Shown here: positions 1 through 12,294 of the stretch, piece after piece
Layout of the letters: every line of letters begins with the position of its first letter
How positions within the stretch are numbered: the first letter of the stretch is position 1
The notes under the pieces: model-generated
Databases searched by the model: none
Told to the model about the DNA's origin: nothing
Seen by the model: the letters and a program-made list of their open reading frames with translations, nothing else
Position numbers and translations under genes: made by a program
DNA from: Balanoglossus misakiensis
Taxonomy: Eukaryota > Hemichordata
Direction: 5' to 3'
Length of the DNA stretch: 64,000 nt
NCBI GenBank assembly: GCA_040954595.2
Contig: CM082581.2
Location: 9,920,001-9,984,000, forward strand

Positions 1-3000
1 GTTATAGCTCATGAAAATCATCCCAGAATGACAATTTTTCGACTTTGCGAGATATCAAAATTTCTTCATTTTTTTGAAAAAACCATGGGTTATAGCTCAT
101 GAAAATCATCCCAGAATGACAATTTTTCGACTTTGCGAGATATCAAAATTTCTTCATTTTTTTGAAAAAACCATGGGTTATAGCTCATGAAAATCATCCC
201 AAAATGACAATTTTTCGACTTTGCGAGATATCAAAAATTTCTTCATTTTTTTGAAAAAACCATGGGTTATAGCTCATGAAATCATCCAGAATGACAATTT
301 TTCGACTTTGCGAGATATCAAAATTTCTTCATTTTTTTGAAAAACCATGGGTTATAGCTCATGAAAATCATCCCAGAATGACAATTTTTCGACTTTGCGA
401 GATATCAAAATTTCTTCATTTTTTTGAAAAAACCATGGGTTATAGCTCATGAAAATCATCCAAATGACAATTTTTCGACTTTGCGAGATATCAAAATTTC
501 TTCATTTTTTTGAAAAAACCATGGGTTATAGCTCATGAAAATCATCCAGAATGACAATTTTTCGACTTTGCGAGATATCAAAATTTCTTCAATTTTTTGA
601 AAAAACCATGGGTTATAGCTCATGAAAATCATCCCAGAATGACAATTTTTCGACTTTCCGAGATATCAAAATTTCTTCATTTTTTTGAAAAAACCATGGG
701 TTATAGCTCATGAAAATCATCCCAGAATGACAATTTTTCGACTTTGCGAGATATCAAAATTTCTTCATTTTTTTGAAAAAACCATGGGTTATAGCTCATG
801 AAAATCATCCCAGAATGACAATTTTTCGACTTTGCGAGATATCAAAATTTTCTTCATTTTTTTGAAAAACCATGGGTTATAGCTCATGAAAATCATCCCA
901 AAATGACAATTTTTCGACTTTGCGAGATATCAAAATTTCTTCATTTTTTTGAAAAAACCATGGGTTATAGCTCATGAAAATCATCCCAGAATGACAATTT
1001 TTCGACTTTGCGAGATATCAAAATTTCTTCATTTTTTGAAAAAACCATGGGTTATAGCTCATGAAAATCATCCCAAAATGACAATTTTTCGACTTTGCGA
1101 GATATCAAAATTTCTTCATTTTTTTGAAAAAACCATGGGTTATAGCTCATGAAAATCATCCCAGAATGACAATTTTTCGACTTTGCGAGATATCAAAATT
1201 TCTTCATTTTTTTGAAAAAACCATGGGTTATAGCTCATGAAAATCATCCCAGAATGACAATTTTTCGACTTTGCGAGATATCAAAATTTCTTCATTTTTT
1301 TGAAAAAACCATGGGTTATAGCTCATGAAAATCATCCCAGAATGACAATTTTTCGACTTTGCGAGATATCAAAATTTCTTCATTTTTTTGAAAAAACCAT
1401 GGGTTATAGCTCATGAAAATCATCCCAAAATGACAATTTTTCGACTTTGCGAGATATCAAAATTTCTTCATTTTTTTGAAAAAAACCATGGGTTATAGCT
1501 CATGAAAATCATCCCAGAATGACAATTTTTCGACTTTGCGAGATATCAAAATTTCTTCATTTTTTTGAAAAACCATGGGTTATAGCTCATGAAAATCATC
1601 CCAGAATGACAATTTTTCGACTTTGCGAGATATCAAAATTTCTTCATTTTTTGAAAAAACCATGGGTTATAGCTCATGAAAATCATCCCAGAATGACAAT
1701 TTTTCGACTTTGCGAGATATCAAAATTTCTTCATTTTTTTGAAAAAAACCATGGGTTATAGCTCATGAAAATCATCCCAGAATGACAATTTTTCGACTTT
1801 GCGAGATATCAAAATTTCTTCATTTTTTTGAAAAAACCATGGGTTATAGCTCATGAAAATCATCCCAGAATGACAATTTTTCGACTTTGCGAGATATCAA
1901 AATTTCTTCATTTTTTTGAAAAAACCATGGGTTATAGCTCATGAAAATCATCCCAGAATGACAATTTTTCGACTTTGCGAGATATCAAAATTTCTTCATT
2001 TTTTTTGAAAAAACCATGGGTTATAGCTCATGAAAATCATCCCAGAATGACAATTTTTCGACTTTGCGAGATATCAAAATTTCTTCATTTTTTTGAAAAA
2101 ACCATGGGTTATAGCTCATGAAAATCATCCCAGAATGACAATTTTTCGACTTTGCGAGATATCAAAATTTCTTCATTTTTTTGAAAAAACCATGGGTTAT
2201 AGCTCATGAAAATCATCCCAGAATGACAATTTTTCGACTTTGCGAGATATCAAAATTTCTTCATTTTTTTGAAAAAACCATGGGTTATAGCTCATGAAAA
2301 TCATCCCAAAATGACAATTTTTCGACTTTGCGAGATATCAAAATTTCTTCATTTTTTTGAAAAAACCATGGGTTATAGCTCATGAAAATCATCCCAGAAA
2401 TGACAATTTTTCGACTTTGCGAGATATCAAAATTTCTTCATTTTTTTGAAAAAACCATGGGTTATAGCTCATGAAAATCATCCAGAATGACAATTTTTCG
2501 ACTTTGCGAGATATCAAAATTTCTTCATTTTTTTGAAAAAACCATGGGTTATAGCTCATGAAAATCATCCCAGAATGACAATTTTTCGACTTTGCGAGAT
2601 ATCAAAATTTCTTCATTTTTTTTGAAAAAAACCATGGGTTATAGCTCATGAAAATCATCCCAGAATGACAATTTTTCGACTTTGCGAGATATCAAAATTT
2701 CTTCATTTTTTTGAAAAACCATGGTTATAGCTCATGAAAATCATCCAAAATGACAATTTTCGACTTTGCGAGATATCAAAATTTCTTCATTTTTTTGAAA
2801 AAAACCATGGGTTATAGCTCATGAAAATCATCCCAGAATGACAATTTTTCGACTTTGCGAGATATCAAAATTTCTTCATTTTTTTGAAAAAACCATGGGT
2901 TATAGCTCATGAAAATCATCCCAGAATGACAATTTTTCGACTTTGCGAGATATCAAAAATTTCTTCATTTTTTTTGAAAAAACCATGGGTTATAGCTCAT

Positions 3001-6000
3001 GAAAATCATCCCAGAATGACAATTTTTCGACTTTGCGAGATATCAAAATTTCTTCATTTTTTTGAAAAAACCATGGGTTATAGCTCATGAAAATCATCCC
3101 AGAATGACAATTTTTCGACTTTGCGAGATATCAAAATTTCTTCATTTTTTTGAAAAAACCATGGGTTATAGCTCATGAAAATCATCCCAGAATGACAATT
3201 TTTCGACTTTGCGAGATATCAAAATTTCTTCATTTTTTTTGAAAAAACCATGGGTTATAGCTCATGAAAATCATCCCAGAATGACAATTTTTCGACTTTG
3301 CGAGATATCAAAATTTCTTCATTTTTTGAAAAAACCATGGGTTATAGCTCATGAAAATCATCCCAAAATGACAATTTTTCGACTTTGCGAGATATCAAAA
3401 TTTCTTCATTTTTTTGAAAAAACCATGGGTTATAGCTCATGAAAATCATCCCAGAATGACAATTTTTCGACTTTGCGAGATATCAAAATTTCTTCATTTT
3501 TTGAAAAAACCATGGGTTATAGCTCATGAAAATCATCCCAGGAATGACAATTTTTCGACTTTCCGAGAATATCAAAATTTCTTTCATTTTTTTGAAAAAC
3601 CATGGGTTATAGCTCATGAAAATCATCCCAGAATGACAATTTTTCGACTTTGCGAGATATCAAAATTTCTTCATTTTTTTGAAAAAACCATGGGTTATAG
3701 CTCATGAAAATCATCCCAGAATGACAATTTTTCGACTTTGCGAGATATCAAAATTTCTTCATTTTTTTGAAAAAACCATGGGTTATAGCTCATGAAAATC
3801 ATCCCAAAATGACAATTTTTCGACTTTGCGAGATATCAAAATTTCTTCATTTTTTTGAAAAAACCATGGGTTATAGCTCATGAAAATCATCCCAGAATGA
3901 CAATTTTTCGACTTTGCGAGATATCAAAATTTCTTCATTTTTTTGAAAAAACCATGGGTTATAGCTCATGAAAATCATCCCAGAATGACAATTTTTCGAC
4001 TTTGCGAGATATCAAAATTTCTTCATTTTTTTGAAAAAACCATGGGTTATAGCTCATGAAAATCATCCCAAAATGACAATTTTTCGACTTTGCGAGATAT
4101 CAAAATTTCTTCATTTTTTTGAAAAAACCATGGGTTATAGCTCATGAAAATCATCCCACAATGACAATTTTTCGACTTTGCGAGATATCAAAATTTCTTC
4201 ATTTTTTTGAAAAAACCATGGGTTATAGCTCATTAAAATCATCCCAGAATGACAATTTTTCGACTTTGCGAGATATCAAAATTTCTTCATTTTTTTGAAA
4301 AAACCATGGGTTATAGCTCATGAAAATCATCCCAGAATGACAATTTTTCGACTTTGCGAGATATCAAAATTTCTTCATTTTTTTGAAAAAACCATGGGTT
4401 ATAGCTCATGAAAATCATCCCAGAATGACAATTTTTCGACTTTGCGAGATATCAAAATTTCTTCATTTTTTTGAAAAAACCATGGGTTATAGCTCATGAA
4501 AATCATCCCACAATGACAATTTTTCGACTTTGCGAGATATCAAAATTTCTTCATTTTTTGAAAAAACCATGGGTTATAGCTCATGAAAATCATACCAAAA
4601 TGACAATTTTTCGACTTTGCGAGATATCAAAATTTCTTCATTTTTTTGAAAAAGCATGGGTTATAGCTCATGAAAATCATCCCAGAATGACAATTTTTCG
4701 ACTTTGCGAGATATCAAAATTTCTTCATTTTTTTGAAAAACCATGGGTTATAGCTCATGAAAATCATCCCAGAATGACAATTTTTCGACTTTGCGAGATA
4801 TCAAAATTTCTTCATTTTTTTGAAAAAACCATGGGTTATAGCTCATGAAAATCATCCCACAATGACAATTTTTCGACTTTGCGAGATATCAAAATTTCTT
4901 CATTTTTTTGAAAAAACCATGGGTTATAGCTCATGAAAATCATACCAAAATGACAATTTTTCGACTTTGCGAGATATCAAAATTTCTTCATTTTTTTGAA
5001 AAAACCATGGGTTATAGCTCATGAAAATCATCCCAGAATGACAATTTTTCGACTTTGCGAGATATCAAAATTTCTTCATTTTTTTGAAAAAAACCATGGG
5101 TTATAGCTCATGAAAATCATCCCAGAATGACAATTTTTCGACTTTGCGAGATATCAAAATTTCTTCATTTTTTTGAAAAAACCATGGGTTATAGCTCATG
5201 AAAATCATCCCAAAATGACAATTTTTCGACTTTGCGAGATATCAAAATTTCTTCATTTTTTGAAAAAACCATGGGTTATAGCTCATGAAAATCATCCCAG
5301 AATGACAATTTTTCGACTTTGCGAGATATCAAAATTTCTTCATTTTTTTGAAAAACCATGGGTTATAGCTCATGAAAATCATCCCAGAATGACAATTTTT
5401 CGACTTTGCGAGATATCAAAATTTCTTCATTTTTTTGAAAAAAACCATGGGTTATAGCTCATGAAAATCATCCCAGAATGACAATTTTTCGACTTTGCGA
5501 GATATCAAAATTTCTTCATTTTTTTTGAAAAAACCATGGGTTATAGCTCATGAAAATCATCCCAGAATGACAATTTTTCGACTTTGCGAGATATCAAAAT
5601 TTCTTCATTTTTTTGAAAAAACCATGGGTTATAGCTCATGAAAATCATCCCAGGAATGACAATTTTTCGACTTTGCGAGATATCAAAATTTCTTCATTTT
5701 TTTGAAAAAACCATGGGTTATAGCTCATGAAAATCATCCCACAATGACAATTTTTCGACTTTGCGAGATATCAAAATTTCTTCATTTTTTGAAAAAACCA
5801 TGGGTTATAGCTCATGAAAATCATACCAAAATGACAATTTTCGACTTTGCGAGATATCAAAATTTCTTCATTTTTTTGAAAAAACCATGGGTTATAGCTC
5901 ATGAAAATCATCCCAGAATGACAATTTTCGACTTTGCGAGATATCAAAATTTCTTCATTTTTTTGAAAAAACCATGGGTTATAGCTCATGAAAATCATCC

Positions 6001-9000
6001 CAGAATGACAATTTTCGACTTTGCGAGATATCAAAATTTCTTCATTTTTTTGAAAAAACCATGGGTTATAGCTCATGAAAATCATCCCAAAATGACAATT
6101 TTTCGACTTTGCGAGATATCAAAATTTCTTCATTTTTTTGAAAAAACCATGGGTTATAGCTCATGAAAATCATCCCAGAATGACAATTTTTCGACTTTGC
6201 GAGATATCAAAATTTCTTCATTTTTTTGAAAAAAACCATGGGTTATAGCTCATGAAAATCATCCCAGAATGACAATTTTTCGACTTTGCGAGATATCAAA
6301 ATTTCTTCATTTTTTTGAAAAAACCATGGGTTATAGCTCATGAAAATCATCCCAAAATGACAATTTTTCGACTTTGCGAGATATCAAAATTTCCTCATTT
6401 TTTTGAAAAAACCATGGGTTATAGCTCATGAAAATCATCCCAAAATGACAATTTTTCGACTTTGCGAGAAATCAAAATTTCTTCATTTTTTTGAAAAAAC
6501 CATGGGTTATAGCTCATGAAAATCATCCCAGAATGACAATTTTTCGACTTTGCGAGATATCAAAATTTCTTCATTTTTTTTGAAAAAAACCATGGGTTAT
6601 AGCTCATGAAAATCATCCCAGAATGACAATTTTTCGACTTTGCGAGATATCAAAATTTCTTCATTTTTTTGAAAAAACCATGGGTTATAGCTCATGAAAA
6701 TCATCCCAGAATGACAATTTTTCGACTTTGCGAGATATCAAAATTTCTTCATTTTTTTGAAAAAACCATGGGTTATAGCTCATGAAAATCATCCCAGAAT
6801 GACAATTTTTCGACTTTGCGAGATATCAAAATTTCTTCATTTTTTTGAAAAAACCATGGGTTATAGCTCATGAAAATCATCCCGGAATGACAATTTTTCG
6901 ACTTTGCGAGATATCAAAGTTTCTTCATTTTTTTGAAAAAACCATGGGTTATAGCTCATGAAAATCATCCCAGAATGACAATTTTTCGACTTTGCGAGAT
7001 ATCAAAATTTCTTCCTTTTTTTGAAAAAACCATGGGTTATAGCTCCTGAAAATCATCCCAGAATGACAATTTTTCGACTTTGCGAGATATCAAAATTTCT
7101 TCATTTTTTTGAAAAAACCATGGGTTATAGCTCATGAAAATCATCCCAGAATGACAATTTTCGACTTTGCGAGATATCAAAATTTCTTCATTTTTTTGAA
7201 AAAACCATGGGTTATAGCTCATGAAATCATCCCAGAATGACAATTTTTCGACTTTGCGAGATATCAAAATTTCTTCATTTTTTTGAAAAAAGCATGGGTT
7301 ATAGCTCATGAAAATCATCCCAGAATGACAATTTTTCGACTTTGCGAGATATCAAAATTTCTTCATTTTTTTGAAAAAACCATGGGTTATAGCTCATGAA
7401 AATCATCCCAGAATGACAATTTTTCGACTTTGCGAGATATCAAAATTTCTTCATTTTTTTTGAAAAAACCATGGGTTATAGCTCATGAAAATCATCCCAG
7501 AATGACAATTTTTCGACTTTGCGAGATATCAAAAATTTCTTCATTTTTTTGAAAAAACCATGGGTTATAGCTCATGAAAATCATCCCAGAATGACAATTT
7601 TTCGACTTTGCGAGATAATCAAAATTTCTTCATTTTTTTGAAAAAACCATGGGTTATAGCTCATGAAAATCATCCCAGAATGACAATTTTTCGACTTTGC
7701 GAGATATCAAAATTTCTTCATTTTTTTGAAAAAACCATGGGTTATAGCTCATGAAAATCATCCCAGAATGACAATTTTTCGACTTTGCGAGATATCAAAA
7801 TTTCTTCATTTTTTTGAAAAAACCATGGGTTATAGCTCATGAAAATCATCCCAGAATGACAATTTTTCGACTTTGCGAGATATCAAAATTTCTTCATTTT
7901 TTTGAAAAAAACATGGGTTATAGCTCATGAAAATCATCCCAGAATGACAATTTTTCGACTTTGCGAGATATCAAAATTTCTTCATTTTTTGAAAAAACCA
8001 TGGGTTATAGCTCATGAAAAATCATCCCAGAATGACAATTTTTCGACTTTGCGAGATATCAAAATTTCTTCATTTTTTTGAAAAAACCATGGGTTATAGC
8101 TCATGAAAATCATCCCAGAATGACAATTTTTCGACTTTGCGAGAAATCAAAATTTCTTCATTTTTTTGAAAAAACCATGGGTTATAGCTCATGGAAAATC
8201 ATCCCAGAATGACAATTTTTCGACTTTGCGAGATATCAAAATTTCTTCATTTTTTTGAAAAAACCATGGGTTATAGCTCATGAAAATCATCCCAGAATGA
8301 CAATTTTTTCGACTTTGCGAGATATCAAAATTTCTTCATTTTTTGAAAAAAGCATGGGTTATAGCTCATGAAAATCATCCCAGAATGGACAATTTTTCGA
8401 CTTTGCGAGATATCAAAATTTCTTCATTTTTTTGAAAAAACCATGGGTTATAGCTCATGAAAATCATCCCAGAATGACAATTTTTCGACTTTGCGAGATA
8501 TCAAAATTTCTTCATTTTTTTGAAAAAACCATGGGTTATAGCTCATGAAAATCATCCCAGAATGACAATTTTTCGACTTTGCGAGATATCAAAATTTCTT
8601 CATTTTTTTGAAAAAACCATGGGTTATAGCTCATGAAAATCATCCCAGAATGACAATTTTTCGACTTTGCGAGATATCAAAATTTCTTCATTTTTTTGAA
8701 AAAACCATGGGTTATAGCTCATGAAAATCATCCCAGAATGACAATTTTTTCGACTTTGCGAGATATCAAAATTTCTTCATTTTTTTGAAAAAACCATGGG
8801 TTAAAGCTCATGAAAATCATCCCAGAATGACAATTTTTCGACTTTGCGAGATATCAAAATTTCTTCATTTTTTTGAAAAAACCATGGGTTATAGCTCATG
8901 AAAATCATCCCAGAATGACAATTTTTTCGACTTTGCGAGATATCAAAATTTCTTCATTTTTTTTGAAAAAAACATGGGTTATAGCTCATGAAAATCATCC

Positions 9001-12000
9001 CAGAATGACAATTTTTCGACTTTGCGAGATATCAAAATTTCTTCATTTTTTGAAAAAACCATGGGTTATAGCTCATGAAAATCATCCCAGAATGACAATT
9101 TTTCGACTTTGCGAGATATCAAAATTTCTTCATTTTTTTGAAAAAACCATGGGTTATAGCTCATGAAAATCATCCCAGAATGACAATTTTTCGACTTTGC
9201 GAGATATCAAAATTTCTTCATTTTTTTGAAAAAACCATGGGTTATAGCTCATGAAAATCATCCCAGAATGACAATTTTTCGACTTTGCGAGATATCAAAA
9301 TTTCTTCATTTTTTTGAAAAAACCATGGGTTATAGCTCATGAAAATCATCCCAGAATGACAATTTTTCGACTTTGCGAGAAATCAAAATTTCTTCATTTT
9401 TTTGAAAAAACCATGGGTTATAGCTCATGAAAATCATCCCAGAATGACAATTTTTCGACTTTGCGAGATATCAAAATTTCTTCATTTTTTTGAAAAAACC
9501 ATGGGTTATAGCTCATGAAAATCATCCCAGAATGACAATTTTTCGACTTTGCGAGAAATCAAAATTTCTTCATTTTTTTTGAAAAAACCATGGGTTATAG
9601 CTCATGAAAATCATCCAGAATGACAATTTTTCGACTTTGCGAGATATCAAAATTTCTTCATTTTTTTGAAAAAACCATGGGTTATAGCTCATGAAAATCA
9701 TCCCAGAATGACATTTTTCGACTTTGCGAGATATCAAAATTTCTTCATTTTTTTGAAAAAACCATGGGTTATAGCTCATGAAAATCATCCCAGAATGACA
9801 ATTTTTCGACTTTGCGAGATATCAAAATTTCTTCATTTTTTGAAAAAACCATGGGTTATAGCTCATGAAAATCATCCCAGAATGACAATTTTTCGACTTT
9901 GCGAGATATCAAAATTTCTTCATTTTTTTGAAAAAACCATGGGTTATAGCTCATGAAAATCATCCCAGAATGACATTTTTTCGACTTTGCGAGATATCAA
10001 AATTCTTCATTTTTTTGAAAAAACCATGGGTTTATAGCTCATGAAAATCATCCCAGAATGACATTTTTCGACTTTGCGAGATATCAAAATTTCTTCATTT
10101 TTTTTGAAAAAACCATGGGTTATAGCTCATGAAAATCATCCCAAAATGACAATTTTTCGACTTTGCGAGATATCAAAATTTCTTCATTTTTTTGAAAAAC
10201 CATGGGTTATAGCTCATGAAAATCATCCCAGAATGACAATTTTTCGACTTTGCGAGATATCAAAATTTCTTCATTTTTTTGAAAAAACCATGGGTTATAG
10301 CTCATGAAAATCATCCCAGAATGACAATTTTTCGACTTTGCGAGATATCAAAATTTCTTCATTTTTTTGAAAAACCATGGGTTATAGCTCATGAAAATCA
10401 TCCAAAATGACAATTTTTCGACTTTGCGAGATATCAAAATTTCTTCATTTTTTTGAAAAAAACCATGGGTTATAGCTCATGAAAATCATCCCAGAATGAC
10501 AATTTTTCGACTTTGCGAGATATCAAAATTTCTTCATTTTTTTGAAAAACCATGGGTTATAGCTCATGAAAAATCATCCAGAATGACATTTTTTCGACTT
10601 TGCGAAATGAGATATCAAAATTTCTTCATTTTTTTGAAAAAACCATGGGTTATAGCTCATGAAAATCATCCCAGAATGACATTTTTTCGACTTTGCGAGA
10701 TATCAAAATTTCTTCATTTTTTTGAAAAAAACCATGGGTTATAGCTCATGAAAATCATCCCAGAATGACAATTTTTCGACTTTGCGAGATATCAAAATTT
10801 CTTCATTTTTTTGAAAAAACCATGGGTTATAGCTCATGAAAATCATCCCAGAATGACAATTTTTCGACTTTGCGAGATATCAAAATTTCTTCATTTTTTT
10901 GAAAAAACCCATGGGTTATAGCTCATGAAAATCATCCCAGAATGACAATTTTTCGACTTTGCGAGATATCAAAATTTCTTCATTTTTTTGAAAAAACCAT
11001 GGGTTATAGCTCATGAAAATCATCCCAGAATGACATTTTTTCGACTTTGCGAGATATCAAAATTTCTTCATTTTTTTGAAAAAAACATGGGTTATAGCTC
11101 ATGAAAATCATCCCAGAATGACAATTTTTCGACTTTGCGAGATATCAAAATTTCTTCATTTTTTTGAAAAAACCATGGGTTATAGCTCATGAAAATCATC
11201 CCAGAATGACAATTTTTCGACTTTGCGAGATATCAAAATTTCTTCATTTTTTGAAAAAACCATGGGTTATAGCTCATGAAAATCATCCCAAAATGACAAT
11301 TTTTCGACTTTGCGAGATATCAAAATTTCTTCATTTTTTTGAAAAAACCATGGGTTATAGCTCATGAAAATCATCCCAGAATGACAATTTTTCGACTTTG
11401 CGAGATATCAAAATTTCTTCATTTTTTAAAAAAAACCATGGGTTATAGCTCATGAAAATCATCCCAGAATGACAATTTTTCGACTTTGCGAGATATCAAA
11501 ATTTCTTCATTTTTTTGAAAAAACCATGGGTTATAGCTCATGAAAATCATCCCAGAATGACAATTTTTCGACTTTGCGAGATATCAAAATTTCTTCATTT
11601 TTTTGAAAAATCCATGGGTTATAGCTCATGAAAATCATCCCAGAATGACAATTTTTCGACTTTGCGAGATATCAAAATTTCTTCATTTTTTTGAAAAAAC
11701 CATGGGTTATAGCTCATGAAAATCATCCCAAAATGACAATTTTTCGACTTTGCGAGATATCAAAATTTCTTCATTTTTTTTACAAAACCATGGGTTATAG
11801 CTCATGAAAATCATCCCAAAATGACAATTTTTCGACTTTGCGAGATATCAAAATTTCTTCATTTTTTTGAAAAAACCATGGGTTATAGCTCATGAAAATC
11901 ATCCCAGAATGACAATTTTTCGACTTTGCGAGATATCAAAATTTCTTCATTTTTTAAAAAAAACCATGGGTTATAGCTCATGAAAATCATCCCAGAATGA

Positions 12001-12096
12001 CAATTTTTCGACTTTGCGAGATATCAAAATTTCTTCATTTTTTTGAAAAAACCATGGGTTATAGCTCATGAAAATCATCCCAAAATGACAATTTTT
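1..12096. repeat. 88-bp tandem satellite array, about 137 copies, open at the left edge
   Basis: Head-to-tail copies of an 88-bp AT-rich unit begin at base 1 and repeat without unrelated insertions to about 12,096. The period comes from successive unit starts at 1, 89 and 177. Each unit carries the landmarks gttatagctcatgaaaatca, then gacaatttttcgactttgcg, then agatatcaaaatttcttc, a T6-T8 run, gaaaaa and ccatgg. Most units therefore contain NcoI (CCATGG), EcoRV (GATATC) and BspHI (TCATGA) sites. Copies are nearly identical. Differences are mostly one-base length changes in the T and A runs, giving 87- and 89-bp units, plus a base swap after 'catccca' (G, A or C). Since 88 is not a multiple of 3 and most frames carry stops, the array is not protein coding. 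Short ORFs arise only where 87-bp units are adjacent. No spacers exist between units, so it is not a CRISPR array. Confidence 0.98.
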
Positions 12097-12252
12097 CGAC
12101 TTCGCGAATTTTCAAAATTTGGCCATTTTTTGATAAAAATCATGGGTTATAGCTCATGAAAATCTTCAAAAAATGACAATTTTTCGACTTTGCGAATTTT
12201 CCAAATTTCTTGATTTTTTGAAAAAAATCATGGGTTATAGCTCATGAAAATC
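12097..12252. repeat. Diverged edge monomers of the 88-bp satellite
   Basis: The last two units differ strongly from the array consensus while keeping its landmarks. They read gcgaattttc where the array has gcgagatatc, aatcatggg where it has aaccatggg, and tcttcaaaaaatgac or tcatcaag where it has tcatcccag. Divergent units at the edge of an otherwise homogeneous array are what unequal crossing-over and gene conversion predict, because terminal units escape homogenisation. They may be closer to the founding sequence. Confidence 0.9.
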
Positions 12253-12294
12253 ATCAAGAAATTTTGAAAATTCGCAAAGTCGAAAAATTGTCAT
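12173..12294. repeat. Inverted repeat (42-bp arms, 38-bp loop) ending the satellite
   Basis: The arm at 12173-12214, beginning atgacaatttttcgactttg, is the reverse complement of 12253-12294 with one mismatch (c versus a). The loop 12215-12252 holds the rest of a monomer (gaaaaaaatcatgggttata and onward). Satellite homology stops at 12294 and single-copy DNA follows. Both arms carry the edge-type gcgaatttt variant rather than the array consensus. The structure could be an inverted terminal unit, a relic of a terminal-inverted-repeat element, or a fold-back formed when the array was made. Confidence 0.93.

Noticed and set aside
949-11367. Repeated ORFs such as MKKPWVIAHENHPRMTIF and their antisense partners across the satellite
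   Set aside because: They exist only because some units are 87 bp. The 88-bp period shifts frame every unit and stops recur. Both strands give similar ORFs, with no gene context or codon signal.
1-12294. A CRISPR array
   Set aside because: Units are contiguous with no unique spacers, the period is 88 bp, and the surrounding DNA is clearly animal.
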